Below, piece after piece: positions 25,800 to 35,037 of a stretch of DNA of 64,000 nucleotides. A program made the translations under genes and the position numbers. The notes below the pieces were generated by a model. The model was not told the origin of the DNA, did not search any database, and saw nothing but the letters and a program-made list of their open reading frames with translations. Location of the stretch: positions 124,746-188,745 of the forward strand of contig UBZM01000016.1 of assembly GCA_900470095.1 (NCBI GenBank). Reading direction: 5' to 3'. The stretch is from Hyphomicrobiales bacterium. Its GTDB lineage: Bacteria > Pseudomonadota > Alphaproteobacteria > Rhizobiales > Beijerinckiaceae. Every line of letters starts with the position of its first letter. Position 1 is the stretch's first letter.

Positions 25800-28700
25800 C
25801 TACGGGCTCCGCGAGAGCGGACGCGGCACGGGCTCTATCTGCAGCGGCGGGCCCAGCGAGGGAGCCGGTGTCACCGGTCGCAAAGTCTGCTCCGGAAAAT
25901 TCTCGCGCGGTGCGCCGGGCAGGATCAGTGGACCACCTTGCAATTGAGGTTGGGCTGCTCGCGTCGCCGCGGCACGCGCCTCAGCCTCCGCTCGGCGCCG
26001 CGCATCCTCCGCCCGCCTGGTCTCTTCGGCCCGGCGCTGCTCCTCGAGACGCTGCGCCTCAAGAGCGCGCCGTGCCTCGTCCTGGACGCGCGCTTCCGCG
26101 GCGCGACGCTCTTCTTCCGCGCGCTTCTCCTCGGCAACGCGGCGCTCCTCTTCCGCCTTCAGGAAGTCCGCGAGTTTGCGATCGTTCTCACGCATCTCGC
26201 GCTCGGCGCGCAGGCGGCGCGCATGCATGGCGCGCTCACGTGCATCCGCCTCGAAGGCTTCGACCCGTTCCATCTCACGCGCCAGCGCTCGCGCCGCCAC
26301 GGCATTCGCGAAAGCGCCGACATCGGTCTCGCGCCGCAGTCCCGATAGCGGCCCGCGCCACGCCACGCCAAGTGTGGGCACCGCCATCGACCAACCCTTG
26401 GGCATTGGGCCGAGTGGGCGCAGTCCCAACCGCAGATCAGCCGTCAGCGCCCTGAGGTCGATCACTCCGCTTGCCTCGGCCTGGAGATCCCCGCGCTCGA
26501 TCGTCAATGGAGCGAGCCGCACGAGGCCTCCGGCCAGCGTGAAGGGCAGCGTGACATCGCCCAGAGGCCATGAGCCTCGGTCGAGCGCATCCGCCAGCCG
26601 ACTCTGCAAGCGGCCGGTTTCGCTTTCGGATGCATCCTCTCCGGTGCCAGCGATGACGCGGGCATAGCCGCCGGGATCGAACCGGGTGAGGCTCGCGCCT
26701 GCTATGGTGAAGGTCCCCGCGCCCCCTAGCCCCGCAACCAGTCGCGCGGGGCTCTCTCCGGAACCGCCGCCCTCAACTTGGCCCGACAGCTTCCCGGCAA
26801 GGGCATTGCCGGTGAGCATGGCGAGATCGAGCTGCGACAGGGCGATCCGGCCGGAGAGCTGCGCAAGCCCACCTTCACGCCGTGCCGTTAGCCGCCCGGT
26901 GACCTTGCCACCGGCATAGCTTCCCGAGAGCGCCTCGATCTGGATTTCGCCAGGGTTGGCATGCAGGGCGAAAGCCGCATCGTTCAGGGCGATATCGTCA
27001 CTGACCCCCAGGGTTTTGGCTTCAACCGACAGGCTGATCTCGCCTAGGCCCAACGCCGTGCCGAAACGGGCGGCCGACCAGTTGCTGCCCGGAGCCGCTG
27101 CCGCTGTTCCCAGGGACGAGCCGATCACACTCCGCAAATCGGCGCGGGGCAGCGAAAGCTTGCCGGAGACTGGCCCCTCCCTCGGCAAGGTCAGCGTCCC
27201 GCGCGCACTGTTTCCGCCAAGATTGGCGACGAGGCCATCAAGCGCGATCTGGTCGGCGTCGAAACGAACCATGCCATGCGCGTCCAGCACGGCATCGGGC
27301 AAGGCGCGCGCGAGCCCCTCCGGCAGGATCTGACCGGGACGATCCGCCTGCACGGAGAGGCGTGGCGCATCCGCGCCTGCCTCGCCGTCGACCACGATCG
27401 ACAGTCCTGGCCCTGCCAGCGATCCGCTGAGGCGAGCTTGCTGACGGTCAAGAACGAGGCGGCCCGGTCCGCCCTGCATCGGTGCCGGCAGGCCAAGAGC
27501 GGGGAAGAGCTGTCGACGATCCGCAAGATCAAAGCGCAGATTGGCTCCGGTCCATGTCCCGCCCCGGTCCAACCGAGCATTCAGGGTCAGCGTTCCGGCT
27601 TGCGCGCCGCCCTCCAGCAGCAGGGCCGTGTCGCCGGCGACCGTGCGCGTCAGGCGATAGCTGGCATCCAGCTGTGAGAGCCCGTCCCCGGCGCGCCCGA
27701 GCGATTGGCGGAGCGCCTCCGGCAGAAGTGGCCCGGCAAGGGCTGCAAGCGCTTCGAAGCGTGGTGCACGAATGCGACCGGTGATTTCGCCCCCTTCCGG
27801 CAGCAGAGCACCGGCGCCGTTGACTGAAACTCCGCCGAACCCGTCGACGGCAAGCCGGCTGAGCCGCCAGTTGCTGCCTTCGCGCGCGAGAGTGAGCTGG
27901 GCGGTACCGGGTGGTGCATTGCGAAAACGTGCTCCGCTCAGAGACAGGTCGAGCGCCAGGTCGCGCGCCCCGATCAACCCGGCGAAACTCCCGCTTGCTG
28001 GCAGGGTATTGAGATCGAGCCCCTGCACCGCAAGCTTTGCCGCCAGCCGATCCGCCGCAATCTCTCCGGCCCCATCCAGCCTGACGCCGGAAGCTCCAGC
28101 GACGGTCAGTCGCTCGAAGCGCAGTTGTTCGAAGCCCCAATCGCCGACCGCTTCCGCATCGATCCGCCTCAGATCTGCGATCAGGTCTGAGAGGGCTGGA
28201 TCGAGCCCGGCCCGCGCCAGCGCCAGCCCGACGCGGCGCGCGTCATCCGCCTTGAGGTTGAGCTTGCCACGAAATCCTGCGGCGTCGATCGCGCCCGTTG
28301 CACCGACCAGGGCGCCTGCGACGCGCAGCGAGGCCGATGCATTGGCCAACCCGACCTCGTTCAGCCGCCCACGCACGGCGACAGCCGAGAAATCCTCGCC
28401 GCGCCACGCAAGTTGATCGAGATCGAGGCTGAGATCGAGCGCGCCGGGAAGCCCGCGCAAGGCGCGCGCAAAGCCAGCCCGTTCGCCAAGAGCCGTGGCC
28501 AGCGCGTCGCCATCCACGCGCCGCGACCGCAAGGCAATCGAGCCTGTGCTTCGCATCGGCAGGAACTGTCCCTCGCCCTCCAGCCGGGCGACGCCGCCGG
28601 CAAGATCGACCGTCAGCCCGCTCAGGTCGAGCAGGTGGCTGCCGCCGCTCACCCGCCCCGAGAGGCTGACTGCTCCACCCGGCGCAGCCGTGAACAAACC

Positions 28701-29396
28701 GTCCAGTCCTGGTGTGACGCCGCCCTTCTCCGTCGGCAGCAGGAAGGCGCCGTCAAAGCTGAGCTGCCCCTCCTCGCCCGTCACGGTGGCCTTGGCGCGC
28801 AGACGACCATCGGGCTCTATCGTTCCGGTCGCGAGGCGTAACGACGAGCCGCCGACCTCGCCCTCCATGCGCCAAGGGCCGGCAAGGCTGACCGCGGTGA
28901 GTTCCGCAGCGATCGGCGACACTGTGACGGGTTCCTTGCCCGCCTCCCGCCAGATCAGGGCCGAGCGGCGGATGCTGAAATGGTCGAGGCTGGTCTGCAC
29001 CGGCAGGCCTGCACCAATCGGATGCGGCAGCAGCACCGCGCCTGCATCATTGACGACAAGCGAGAGCGTCGCGCCTTCTACATCAGCGTCGGAGAAACGG
29101 AACTCGCCACGTGCAAGCGCGGTCAGCGCCAGCTCAACCGTGAGATGCTCGATCGTCGCGTGGCTCGCCTGTCCGCCCTGATCGCCTAGGCGGACATCGG
29201 TCAGGGTCAGCCGCGGCGACGGCAGCAACCTCAGGCCGATGCCGCCGGCAACGCGCGTTTCCGCGCCGAGCGTAGCGCTGAGGCGCTCCTCGATCTGCGG
29301 TCGATACAGTCGCCAATCGACAAAGCCCGGTCCGATCAACGCGGCCAGCAATGCCAGCACGAGGAGACCGGCCAGGACGGTCAGGGTCTCACGCAC
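25800..29396 (-). CDS. AsmA-family envelope protein with a charged C-terminal helix
   Basis: A 1198-residue AsmA-like protein. One N-terminal transmembrane helix (LTVLAGLLVLALLAALIGPG) anchors it, followed by the AsmA domain (RPQIEERLSATLGAETRVAG, LTLTDVRLG) and a long beta-rich body with repeated Gly/Leu-rich strands, as in bridge-like lipid transfer proteins. The C-terminal 100 residues are an unbroken Arg/Glu/Ala helix rich in EERR repeats, ending in a Pro-rich tail. AsmA proteins are tied to outer-membrane lipid supply. The start is GTG with AAAGAG directly abutting, so the true start could differ slightly. It is convergent with the RHH gene. Confidence 0.87.
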   Translation of the reverse strand: MRETLTVLAGLLVLALLAALIGPGFVDWRLYRPQIEERLSATLGAETRVAGGIGLRLLPSPRLTLTDVRLGDQGGQASHATIEHLTVELALTALARGEFRFSDADVEGATLSLVVNDAGAVLLPHPIGAGLPVQTSLDHFSIRRSALIWREAGKEPVTVSPIAAELTAVSLAGPWRMEGEVGGSSLRLATGTIEPDGRLRAKATVTGEEGQLSFDGAFLLPTEKGGVTPGLDGLFTAAPGGAVSLSGRVSGGSHLLDLSGLTVDLAGGVARLEGEGQFLPMRSTGSIALRSRRVDGDALATALGERAGFARALRGLPGALDLSLDLDQLAWRGEDFSAVAVRGRLNEVGLANASASLRVAGALVGATGAIDAAGFRGKLNLKADDARRVGLALARAGLDPALSDLIADLRRIDAEAVGDWGFEQLRFERLTVAGASGVRLDGAGEIAADRLAAKLAVQGLDLNTLPASGSFAGLIGARDLALDLSLSGARFRNAPPGTAQLTLAREGSNWRLSRLAVDGFGGVSVNGAGALLPEGGEITGRIRAPRFEALAALAGPLLPEALRQSLGRAGDGLSQLDASYRLTRTVAGDTALLLEGGAQAGTLTLNARLDRGGTWTGANLRFDLADRRQLFPALGLPAPMQGGPGRLVLDRQQARLSGSLAGPGLSIVVDGEAGADAPRLSVQADRPGQILPEGLARALPDAVLDAHGMVRFDADQIALDGLVANLGGNSARGTLTLPREGPVSGKLSLPRADLRSVIGSSLGTAAAAPGSNWSAARFGTALGLGEISLSVEAKTLGVSDDIALNDAAFALHANPGEIQIEALSGSYAGGKVTGRLTARREGGLAQLSGRIALSQLDLAMLTGNALAGKLSGQVEGGGSGESPARLVAGLGGAGTFTIAGASLTRFDPGGYARVIAGTGEDASESETGRLQSRLADALDRGSWPLGDVTLPFTLAGGLVRLAPLTIERGDLQAEASGVIDLRALTADLRLGLRPLGPMPKGWSMAVPTLGVAWRGPLSGLRRETDVGAFANAVAARALAREMERVEAFEADARERAMHARRLRAEREMRENDRKLADFLKAEEERRVAEEKRAEEERRAAEARVQDEARRALEAQRLEEQRRAEETRRAEDARRRAEAEARAAATRAAQPQLQGGPLILPGAPRENFPEQTLRPVTPAPSLGPPLQIEPVPRPLSRSP

Positions 29397-29502
29397 CTCT
29401 TTGGATCATCCCTCTTGTCGGCGGTTATGCGATCTTGCCGCCAACTCGCGGCGAGATCACGACATTCCAGTTCCCGATACCGCCGCGCAAGCTGCCTGGA
29501 TG

Positions 29503-30936
29503 TCACAAGACCAGGATTTTGCCAGGATTGAGGATATTTTGCGGGTCGAGCGAGCGCTTGAGCAGGCGCATCACATCCAGTGTCGCCGGGCCGTGCTCGA
29601 TCTCGAGATACTTGATCTTCTTCTGGCCGACGCCATGCTCGCCTGTGCACGTGCCCCCCATGGCGAGTGCGCGCTTCACCAGCCGGTCGATGAAACCGCG
29701 GCAGCGCTCCATCTCGTCCTCATCGGCGAGATCGACGAGTGGCTGGGTATGGAAATTGCCGTCTCCGACATGTCCGGCGATCGGGGCGATCAGACCGCTG
29801 GCCTCGATGTCGCGCTTGGTTTCCTCGACGCATTCGGCAAGCTGAGAGATCGGTACGCAGACATCGGTCGCAACCGATTCAACGCCCGGCCGCAACGCGC
29901 GGGCAGCCCAGTAGGCGTCGTGGCGAGCCTGCCAGAGCTTGGTCCGGTCCTCGGCCTTGGTCGCCCAGTCGAACGGTCCACCGCCGAAGTCGGCAGCAAT
30001 CTCGCCGAAGCGCTCCGCCTGCTCTTTCACGCCCGCTTCCGTGCCGTGGAACTCGACGAAGAGCATCGTCGTCTCCGGCAAGCCGAGCTTGGAATGCAGA
30101 TTCACGCCGCGGATCATCACATCATCGAGCAGTTCGATGCGCGCGACCGGCAGACCGGACTGGATCGTCACGATGGTCGCGTCGCAGGCTGCCTTCACTG
30201 AAGGGAACGGGCAGACGCCCGCCGAAATCGCCTCCGGGATACCGTGCAGCTTGAGCGTGACCTCCGTGATGATGCCGAGCGTGCCCTCCGAGCCGACGAG
30301 CAAACGGGTGAGATCATAGCCGGCGGAAGTCTTCCGCGCGCGGCTGGATGTCTTCACGACCGAGCCGTCGGCCATCACCGCGGTCAGGGAAAGGACATTG
30401 TCCTTCATCGTGCCGTAGCGCACCGCATTCGTGCCCGAGGCGCGTGTCGCCGCCATGCCGCCGATGGACGCATCCGCGCCAGGATCGATCGGGAAAAACA
30501 ACCCCTGGTCGCGCAGATGCTCGTTGAGTTCCTTGCGGGTCACGCCGGCTTCGACGACGCAATCAAGATCCTCGGCATGAACGGCAATGATGCGCTTCAT
30601 CTGGCTGAGATCGACGCAGACGCCACCGAAAGGCGCGTTGACATGGCCTTCGAGCGAGGTGCCCGTGCCGAATGCGATCACGGGGACACCGTGGCTCGCA
30701 CAGAGCTTCACGATCTCCGACACCTCTTCGGTGCTTTGCGGATAGACGACCGCATCCGGCGGCTGGTTCGGAATCCAGGTCAGTGTGTGGCCATGCTGCT
30801 CCCGTACCGCCTGGCTCGTCACCAGCCGGTTGCCGAATCGGGCGGCGAGCGCCCGCGTCACTGCCTCGATCGCAGCCGGCGACGGCGGCAGGGTTGCGGC
30901 AGAGGCGGCATGAGAAGCAGTTGCAAAAAGGCTCAT
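29503..30936 (-). CDS. FAD-linked 2-hydroxyacid oxidase/dehydrogenase (D-lactate/glycolate type)
   Basis: A 477-residue flavoprotein of the FAD_binding_4 / FAD-oxidase C family (GlcD, D-lactate dehydrogenase). The FAD domain has VIAFGTGTSLEGHVNAPFGG, FPIDPGADASIGGMAATRAS and RLLVGSEGTLGIITEVTLKL; the C-terminal domain has GHVGDGNFHTQPLVD and TCTGEHGVGQKKIKYL, whose histidines and acidic residues act on the 2-hydroxyacid. The 700-residue open frame upstream is antisense noise, so ATG 30936 is used. No iron-sulfur partner genes are adjacent, which favours a cytochrome-linked D-lactate dehydrogenase over glycolate oxidase. Confidence 0.9.
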   Translation of the reverse strand: MSLFATASHAASAATLPPSPAAIEAVTRALAARFGNRLVTSQAVREQHGHTLTWIPNQPPDAVVYPQSTEEVSEIVKLCASHGVPVIAFGTGTSLEGHVNAPFGGVCVDLSQMKRIIAVHAEDLDCVVEAGVTRKELNEHLRDQGLFFPIDPGADASIGGMAATRASGTNAVRYGTMKDNVLSLTAVMADGSVVKTSSRARKTSAGYDLTRLLVGSEGTLGIITEVTLKLHGIPEAISAGVCPFPSVKAACDATIVTIQSGLPVARIELLDDVMIRGVNLHSKLGLPETTMLFVEFHGTEAGVKEQAERFGEIAADFGGGPFDWATKAEDRTKLWQARHDAYWAARALRPGVESVATDVCVPISQLAECVEETKRDIEASGLIAPIAGHVGDGNFHTQPLVDLADEDEMERCRGFIDRLVKRALAMGGTCTGEHGVGQKKIKYLEIEHGPATLDVMRLLKRSLDPQNILNPGKILVL

Positions 30937-31036
30937 TGTCTTTTTCCGGGCTTGGCGCTTAACTTGGAACTGGTCGGCTTCAGCGGTTGAATCGGACGAG
31001 GCAGACCGTAGCGATAGCAGGCGTGTTTGTCCTGCG

Positions 31037-31053
31037 TGTCGCCGCCGGCGACA
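31037..31053. repeat. 17-bp palindrome upstream of the thioesterase gene
   Basis: TGTCGCCG-C-CGGCGACA is a perfect inverted repeat in the 246-bp gap between divergent genes. It may be an operator, but GC-rich palindromes arise easily at this base composition. Confidence 0.35.
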
Positions 31054-31182
31054 AGATCGCCGGGCGCATGGGAGGCGGTGCATCAGGCAGGACAAAGCTC
31101 GTCCGGCGGCGTCTTCAAGACGATGGCAGCGTGTCAGTGGAGTTCCGTTCCGCCGCACGCAACAACTTTGCGGGAGGCGGCC

Positions 31183-31743
31183 ATGAAAGACGAGATCCGC
31201 GCTCCGGCGCTGTTCTTCTCCCCCTTCGTATCGTCCGCAATGCGGGTCGAAACGCCATGGATCGACTATAATGGCCATCTCAACATGGCCTATTATCACG
31301 TGCTGTTCGATCGGGCTGTCGACGAGGTCTTCTCGCTCGTCGGCCTGAACCAGGACTATGTCGACACACGCAACGCGTCCTATTTCGCGGCCGAATGCCA
31401 TATCCTCTACAAGCGCGAATTGACCGAGGACGATCTCGTGCGGGTCACCGCACAACTGATCGCCTTCGACGAAAAGCGCCTGCACTACTATCTCGAAATG
31501 CGGCATGCGAGCGAAGGCTGGCTCGCGGCGACGAGTGAAAACCTCTCGCTGCATGTCGACATGGCGACCCGCAAGGTCTCGCCGTTTCCGCCCGATATCC
31601 TGGCCAATCTCGCCCTGATGAAAGCGGCGCATTGTCGCATGCCGCTACCGGCTACGATCGGACGCATCATCGGCATGCCGAAGAAGACGACGATCACAGT
31701 CGAGGATCTGCACGACGAGCGCGAGCTCGAAACGCGCCACTGA
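31183..31743 (+). CDS. Hotdog-fold acyl-CoA thioesterase family protein
   Basis: A 186-residue hotdog-fold protein. The catalytic region DYNGHLNMAYYHVLFDRAVD is like that of 4-hydroxybenzoyl-CoA thioesterases and carnitine/betainyl-CoA thioesterases. GGGAGG lies 6 nt before ATG 31183, which fixes the start; the longer frame upstream is ignored. It stands alone, divergent from the FAD oxidase gene. The acyl-CoA substrate is not predictable from sequence. Confidence 0.85.
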   Translation: MKDEIRAPALFFSPFVSSAMRVETPWIDYNGHLNMAYYHVLFDRAVDEVFSLVGLNQDYVDTRNASYFAAECHILYKRELTEDDLVRVTAQLIAFDEKRLHYYLEMRHASEGWLAATSENLSLHVDMATRKVSPFPPDILANLALMKAAHCRMPLPATIGRIIGMPKKTTITVEDLHDERELETRH

Positions 31744-31831
31744 GAGCGGCAGAGCCGGCGCAGACCTGCCCCTGTCACTGGGCCCGACGCAGCCCCGTCT
31801 TCGGCGGTCAGCGGCGGTCGAAAGGAGCGAG

Positions 31832-32113
31832 ATGATCAAGGCAACCTGGAACGGCGCCGTTCTGGCGGAATCCGACAACACGGTCGTGGTCGAAGGCAAC
31901 CACTATTTTCCACGCAGCGCGATCCGCTCTGAATTCTTCAAACCAAGCGAGACGACGTCGATCTGTCCGTGGAAGGGCACGGCCAACTATCATTCGATTG
32001 TCGTTGCCGGCGCTGAGAACAGGGACGCCGCTTGGTACTACGCCGAGCCGAAGGCCGCTGTCGCTGAGATCAAGGACCGCATCGCCTTCTGGAAGGGCGT
32101 CGAGATTTCCTGA
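31832..32113 (+). CDS. DUF427 domain protein
   Basis: A 93-residue single-domain DUF427 protein, a compact beta-rich family of unknown function. Characteristic segments are VLAESDNTVVVEGNHYFPRS and SICPWKGTANYHSIVVAG, ending with KDRIAFWKGV. A good AGGAG site precedes the ATG. It lies 88 bp after the thioesterase gene on the same strand and is adjacent (0 bp) to the convergent channel gene. Confidence 0.9.
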   Translation: MIKATWNGAVLAESDNTVVVEGNHYFPRSAIRSEFFKPSETTSICPWKGTANYHSIVVAGAENRDAAWYYAEPKAAVAEIKDRIAFWKGVEIS

Positions 32114-32914
32114 TCAGTCGTTGTGATCGGGGATCTTCAGGACATGCCCGCAGGCCTTGCAATGCACGGCGTCCGGCTCGTGCCGCTGCAGCGCGCATTG
32201 CGGGCAGGGAAAGGTGACCTTGTTGGGCCGGAAGATCGCTTGCGCCAGGCGCACGAACAGCGAGATCCCGACGATCATCACCACGATCGAGGTCAGCTTG
32301 CCGGCGGTGCCGGGCAAGGTGATGTCGCCGAAGCCGGTCGTCGTCACGGTCGCGACCGTGAAATAGAAAGCGTCGACATAGCCCGCGAAGCCCGCCGTCT
32401 CGCGAAAGAAGAAGGTGTAGATGAAGCCTGTCACCACGAACAGGAAGGTCACGATATTGACCATCGCCCGCGCTGCGCTTTCCCACTCGGGATAGCCCGC
32501 AGCGCGCAGCCGCTCCCAGATCAGCCCACGCTGTGACAACGACCACAGCCGCAGGATGCGCAGGAAGCCGAAATTCTCCAGCCATTGCGGCGCGAGCAGC
32601 GTTGCCAGGATGAAGAGATCGAGCAGCATGCTCGGCTGGCGCAGCAGGCGCGGAATGTTCGAGGAGGCCAGCATCCGTGCGCCGATCTCGATGACCATGA
32701 TCACTGCGACCGAGTAATCGAGCCAGTAGAAGAGCGGGCGTTCGCGGATCAGCGGTGTCGCGATGAAGAACGCGATGATCAGCAGATCGACGACCGCCGT
32801 CGCAAGCTGAAAGCGCACAGCCCCGGGCGAGCGGCCGTGATAGAGCTGACGCAGGCCGTCCCGCAGTCTCTCGACCTGCCCTTCCCTGCGAACAGACGTC
32901 GTATTCTCGGCCAT
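32114..32914 (-). CDS. Voltage-gated-type potassium channel with a C-terminal zinc ribbon
   Basis: A 266-residue six-helix ion channel. The pore segment DAFYFTVATVTTTGFGDITL carries a TTTGFGD selectivity filter of the K+ type. The preceding helices form a voltage-sensor-like domain; the S4-like helix reads FLRILRLWSL with few positive charges. After the last helix comes a C-terminal pair of Cys-x2-Cys knuckles (CPQC and CKAC, 16 residues from first to third cysteine) that should bind zinc, an uncommon ending for such a channel. No partner gene is evident. Confidence 0.85.
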   Translation of the reverse strand: MAENTTSVRREGQVERLRDGLRQLYHGRSPGAVRFQLATAVVDLLIIAFFIATPLIRERPLFYWLDYSVAVIMVIEIGARMLASSNIPRLLRQPSMLLDLFILATLLAPQWLENFGFLRILRLWSLSQRGLIWERLRAAGYPEWESAARAMVNIVTFLFVVTGFIYTFFFRETAGFAGYVDAFYFTVATVTTTGFGDITLPGTAGKLTSIVVMIVGISLFVRLAQAIFRPNKVTFPCPQCALQRHEPDAVHCKACGHVLKIPDHND

Positions 32915-32960
32915 CCCATGGCGTTACAGGCCAAAGGATAGCGCGTCCAGCGCCCGCTGC

Positions 32961-33629
32961 TCAGGCGGCCCGCCGCGTTGCCACGGCATGGATGGCATAG
33001 CCGCGAAGGAGCCGCGTTGTACGGCTCTCGGCGCCCTCGATCCGCGACAATTCGGCGATTGCCTCGGGCAGATCATGTCTTGGCGTGACATGGAACAATG
33101 TCAGCCAGCAATTCAGGACGGCCCTGAACGACGCAGGCAAGCCGGTCTGGTCGCCGAAATCGACGATATGCAGTGAACCGGTCGCCGTCAGCATCCGCAG
33201 CGCCTGAGCGATCACGCCCCGCCAGGGCGGGATCATCGAGAGCGCATAGGAGATGACGATGCGATCAAATCCGTCGCGCCCGAACAGGGCCGGCGCGTCG
33301 AAGCAGGTCGCGTCCGCCTGTGCCAGATGGATGTGCTCCGAGAGCCCCGATCTTGCCACGCTTCTCTCCGCCGTCGCGAGCATCTCGGCCGAGACGTCGA
33401 GACCGTAACACTGCGTGCCGGGATAGGTCCGGGCGAGCTTGATCAGGTTACGCCCGGTGCCGCAGCCGATTTCCAGGATCGCGCTGCCCGGCGCAGGATC
33501 GAGTTCGGCGATGAGCCGGTCCCGGCCAAGCAGATAGAATTTGCGGCTGGCGTCGTAGATATGGCGCTGGTGGCGATACATCCGGTCCATCAGGCCGGCG
33601 GCCTCGGTCGTGGCGCGGCCGGCGCTCAT
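32961..33629 (-). CDS. btaB: Betaine-lipid N-methyltransferase BtaB
   Basis: A 222-residue class I methyltransferase with SAM motif ILEIGCGTGRNLIKLA and post-motif residues GLDVSAEMLATAE. It probably methylates diacylglyceryl-homoserine three times to give the phosphorus-free betaine lipid DGTS. Identification rests on the fused neighbour: its start overlaps the btaA stop by four bases (ATGA). The N-terminal region (LMDRMYRHQRHIYDASRKFY) matches the BtaB pattern I know from Rhodobacter and Sinorhizobium. Confidence 0.87.
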   Translation of the reverse strand: MSAGRATTEAAGLMDRMYRHQRHIYDASRKFYLLGRDRLIAELDPAPGSAILEIGCGTGRNLIKLARTYPGTQCYGLDVSAEMLATAERSVARSGLSEHIHLAQADATCFDAPALFGRDGFDRIVISYALSMIPPWRGVIAQALRMLTATGSLHIVDFGDQTGLPASFRAVLNCWLTLFHVTPRHDLPEAIAELSRIEGAESRTTRLLRGYAIHAVATRRAA

Positions 33630-34876
33630 GCCGCCGCCCCCTGCAGCACATGGAGATGGAAGGCGCCATAGATCGACGAGCGATCGCGCTCTCCAAGCTC
33701 GCGGCTGCGTGCCTCCTCATAGCGCCATTGCGCGAGAATCGAGGCCGGCACCCGGCCGGGCAGCAGTCGCTCATCGGCGGCCGTCCGGAAGATCACGCGT
33801 GCGCCGGGTCGCGCCGTGCGCGTGATCTGCGACCAAAGCGCGGTGAGATCCGCGTCATTCATCCAGTCCTGAGCATCGAGCAGCACATAGGCATCGCAGC
33901 TCTTCGCAGGCTGGCTCTCGAGAAAGGCCGTGATCGCGCTCTGGTGATAGCCGACGCGGCCGGCCCGCTCTCGAACAGCCGCGAAATTCCGCCTTTCAAG
34001 ATAGGGCGGCAAGGATGCGTTCTCGTCTGTCGCATAGCCCCGTCCAAAGGCCTGCCGGGCAAAATAGTTCGACTTCAGGTCGAAGCCGCAGGCCAGCCTT
34101 TCAAGACGGCGCCGAAGCACGCCACGTATCCCGGCGTCGCCGTCAGCCGCGAGCGCCTTGTACTGCGCCGGCGGGATGCCGAGCCCATAGAGCGAGGCCG
34201 GCTGGCGCACCAGCCAACGTACCAGGGGCTTGTCGAAGACGGGAGCGATATGCCTGTCGAACAGGGCGCGCTGCTCTTCGATGTTGCGCGCCTGAAGCAT
34301 CACGCGCGGATCGCAGCCGAGCGTGCGGCCAAGCAGATGCCCGGCTCCGATGAAACGGCCGAGCAGGCCGTACCGATAGAAATTGCGGGCAAAGACCTGG
34401 ATGCGCCGGCGGCCGCTCAGGCTGCGACCTTCCCAGTAGCTTCGTGAAACGGCATCGAGGCGTGGCGCGATCTCGCCGTCATAGAGCGCAATATTCGCCT
34501 GCGATTGCGCCTCGCCGAAGAAGCGCAGGAACTCCTCGTGGCCTGCCAGGCTGTCGAGCGCGGCGAGCTTGAGCTTGCCGAGCGCGATGTGGGCGCCATT
34601 GAGATCGACAGCGCTGATCTTGGCCGGGTTGGCGGTGAGATAGGACAGGATGTTGCAGGAGCCGGACGCGATTGCGACGACATGATCATCAGGGCGCAGG
34701 TCCAGCGCCTTCATGTCGACGATCGGGTCTTCCCATATCTGCGGATAGACGAGCCCGGAAAAGGCCAGGGTGAACAGTCGTTCCAGGATGCCCGCCCGTG
34801 ACAACGGCTTGCTGCGATGCACCGCCGTGGTCAGGCCCATTGTGGTTTCCCGCCGAACCGTACGCGCCGTCTGCAT
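33626..34876 (-). CDS. btaA: S-adenosylmethionine:diacylglycerol 3-amino-3-carboxypropyltransferase BtaA
   Basis: A 416-residue DUF3419/BtaA-family enzyme that moves the aminocarboxypropyl group of SAM to diacylglycerol, the first step of DGTS betaine lipid synthesis. Diagnostic segments are LVYPQIWEDPIVDMKALDLR, DHVVAIASGSCNILSYL (SAM-binding) and ISAVDLNGAHIALGKLKLAA. GAGGAACGAAGA before the ATG is a good ribosome binding site. A Pho box-like direct repeat lies 53-70 bp upstream, matching the known induction of betaine lipids by phosphate starvation. Confidence 0.92.
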   Translation of the reverse strand: MQTARTVRRETTMGLTTAVHRSKPLSRAGILERLFTLAFSGLVYPQIWEDPIVDMKALDLRPDDHVVAIASGSCNILSYLTANPAKISAVDLNGAHIALGKLKLAALDSLAGHEEFLRFFGEAQSQANIALYDGEIAPRLDAVSRSYWEGRSLSGRRRIQVFARNFYRYGLLGRFIGAGHLLGRTLGCDPRVMLQARNIEEQRALFDRHIAPVFDKPLVRWLVRQPASLYGLGIPPAQYKALAADGDAGIRGVLRRRLERLACGFDLKSNYFARQAFGRGYATDENASLPPYLERRNFAAVRERAGRVGYHQSAITAFLESQPAKSCDAYVLLDAQDWMNDADLTALWSQITRTARPGARVIFRTAADERLLPGRVPASILAQWRYEEARSRELGERDRSSIYGAFHLHVLQGAAA

Positions 34877-34928
34877 TCTTCGTTCCTCGCGCGGTCCGTT
34901 GCGATGGCGAGCCGACTAGAGGAGTCGC

Positions 34929-34946
34929 GTGACGGTTGGGTGACGC
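34929..34946 (-). promoter_or_regulatory. Probable Pho box (PhoB site) upstream of btaA
   Basis: On the minus strand GCGTCAC-CCAA-CCGTCAC is a pair of 7-bp direct repeats with a 4-bp spacer, the PhoB binding layout. It matches the CTGTCAY-N4-CTGTCAY pattern in the GTCAC core with C for T at the second base of each half. Confidence 0.55.
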
Positions 34947-35037
34947 GCGTTGCGGATCAGCTATCCGTGAAGGCGGGCTGACGTAGAGCGCGATCATCCC
35001 CATATTCTGCCCGAAACCTTTGAACGGGAGAATGACG

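Noticed and set aside
30937-31632. N-terminal extension of the FAD oxidase frame
   Set aside because: It crosses the intergenic region and the thioesterase gene; family proteins start close to MSLFATASH.
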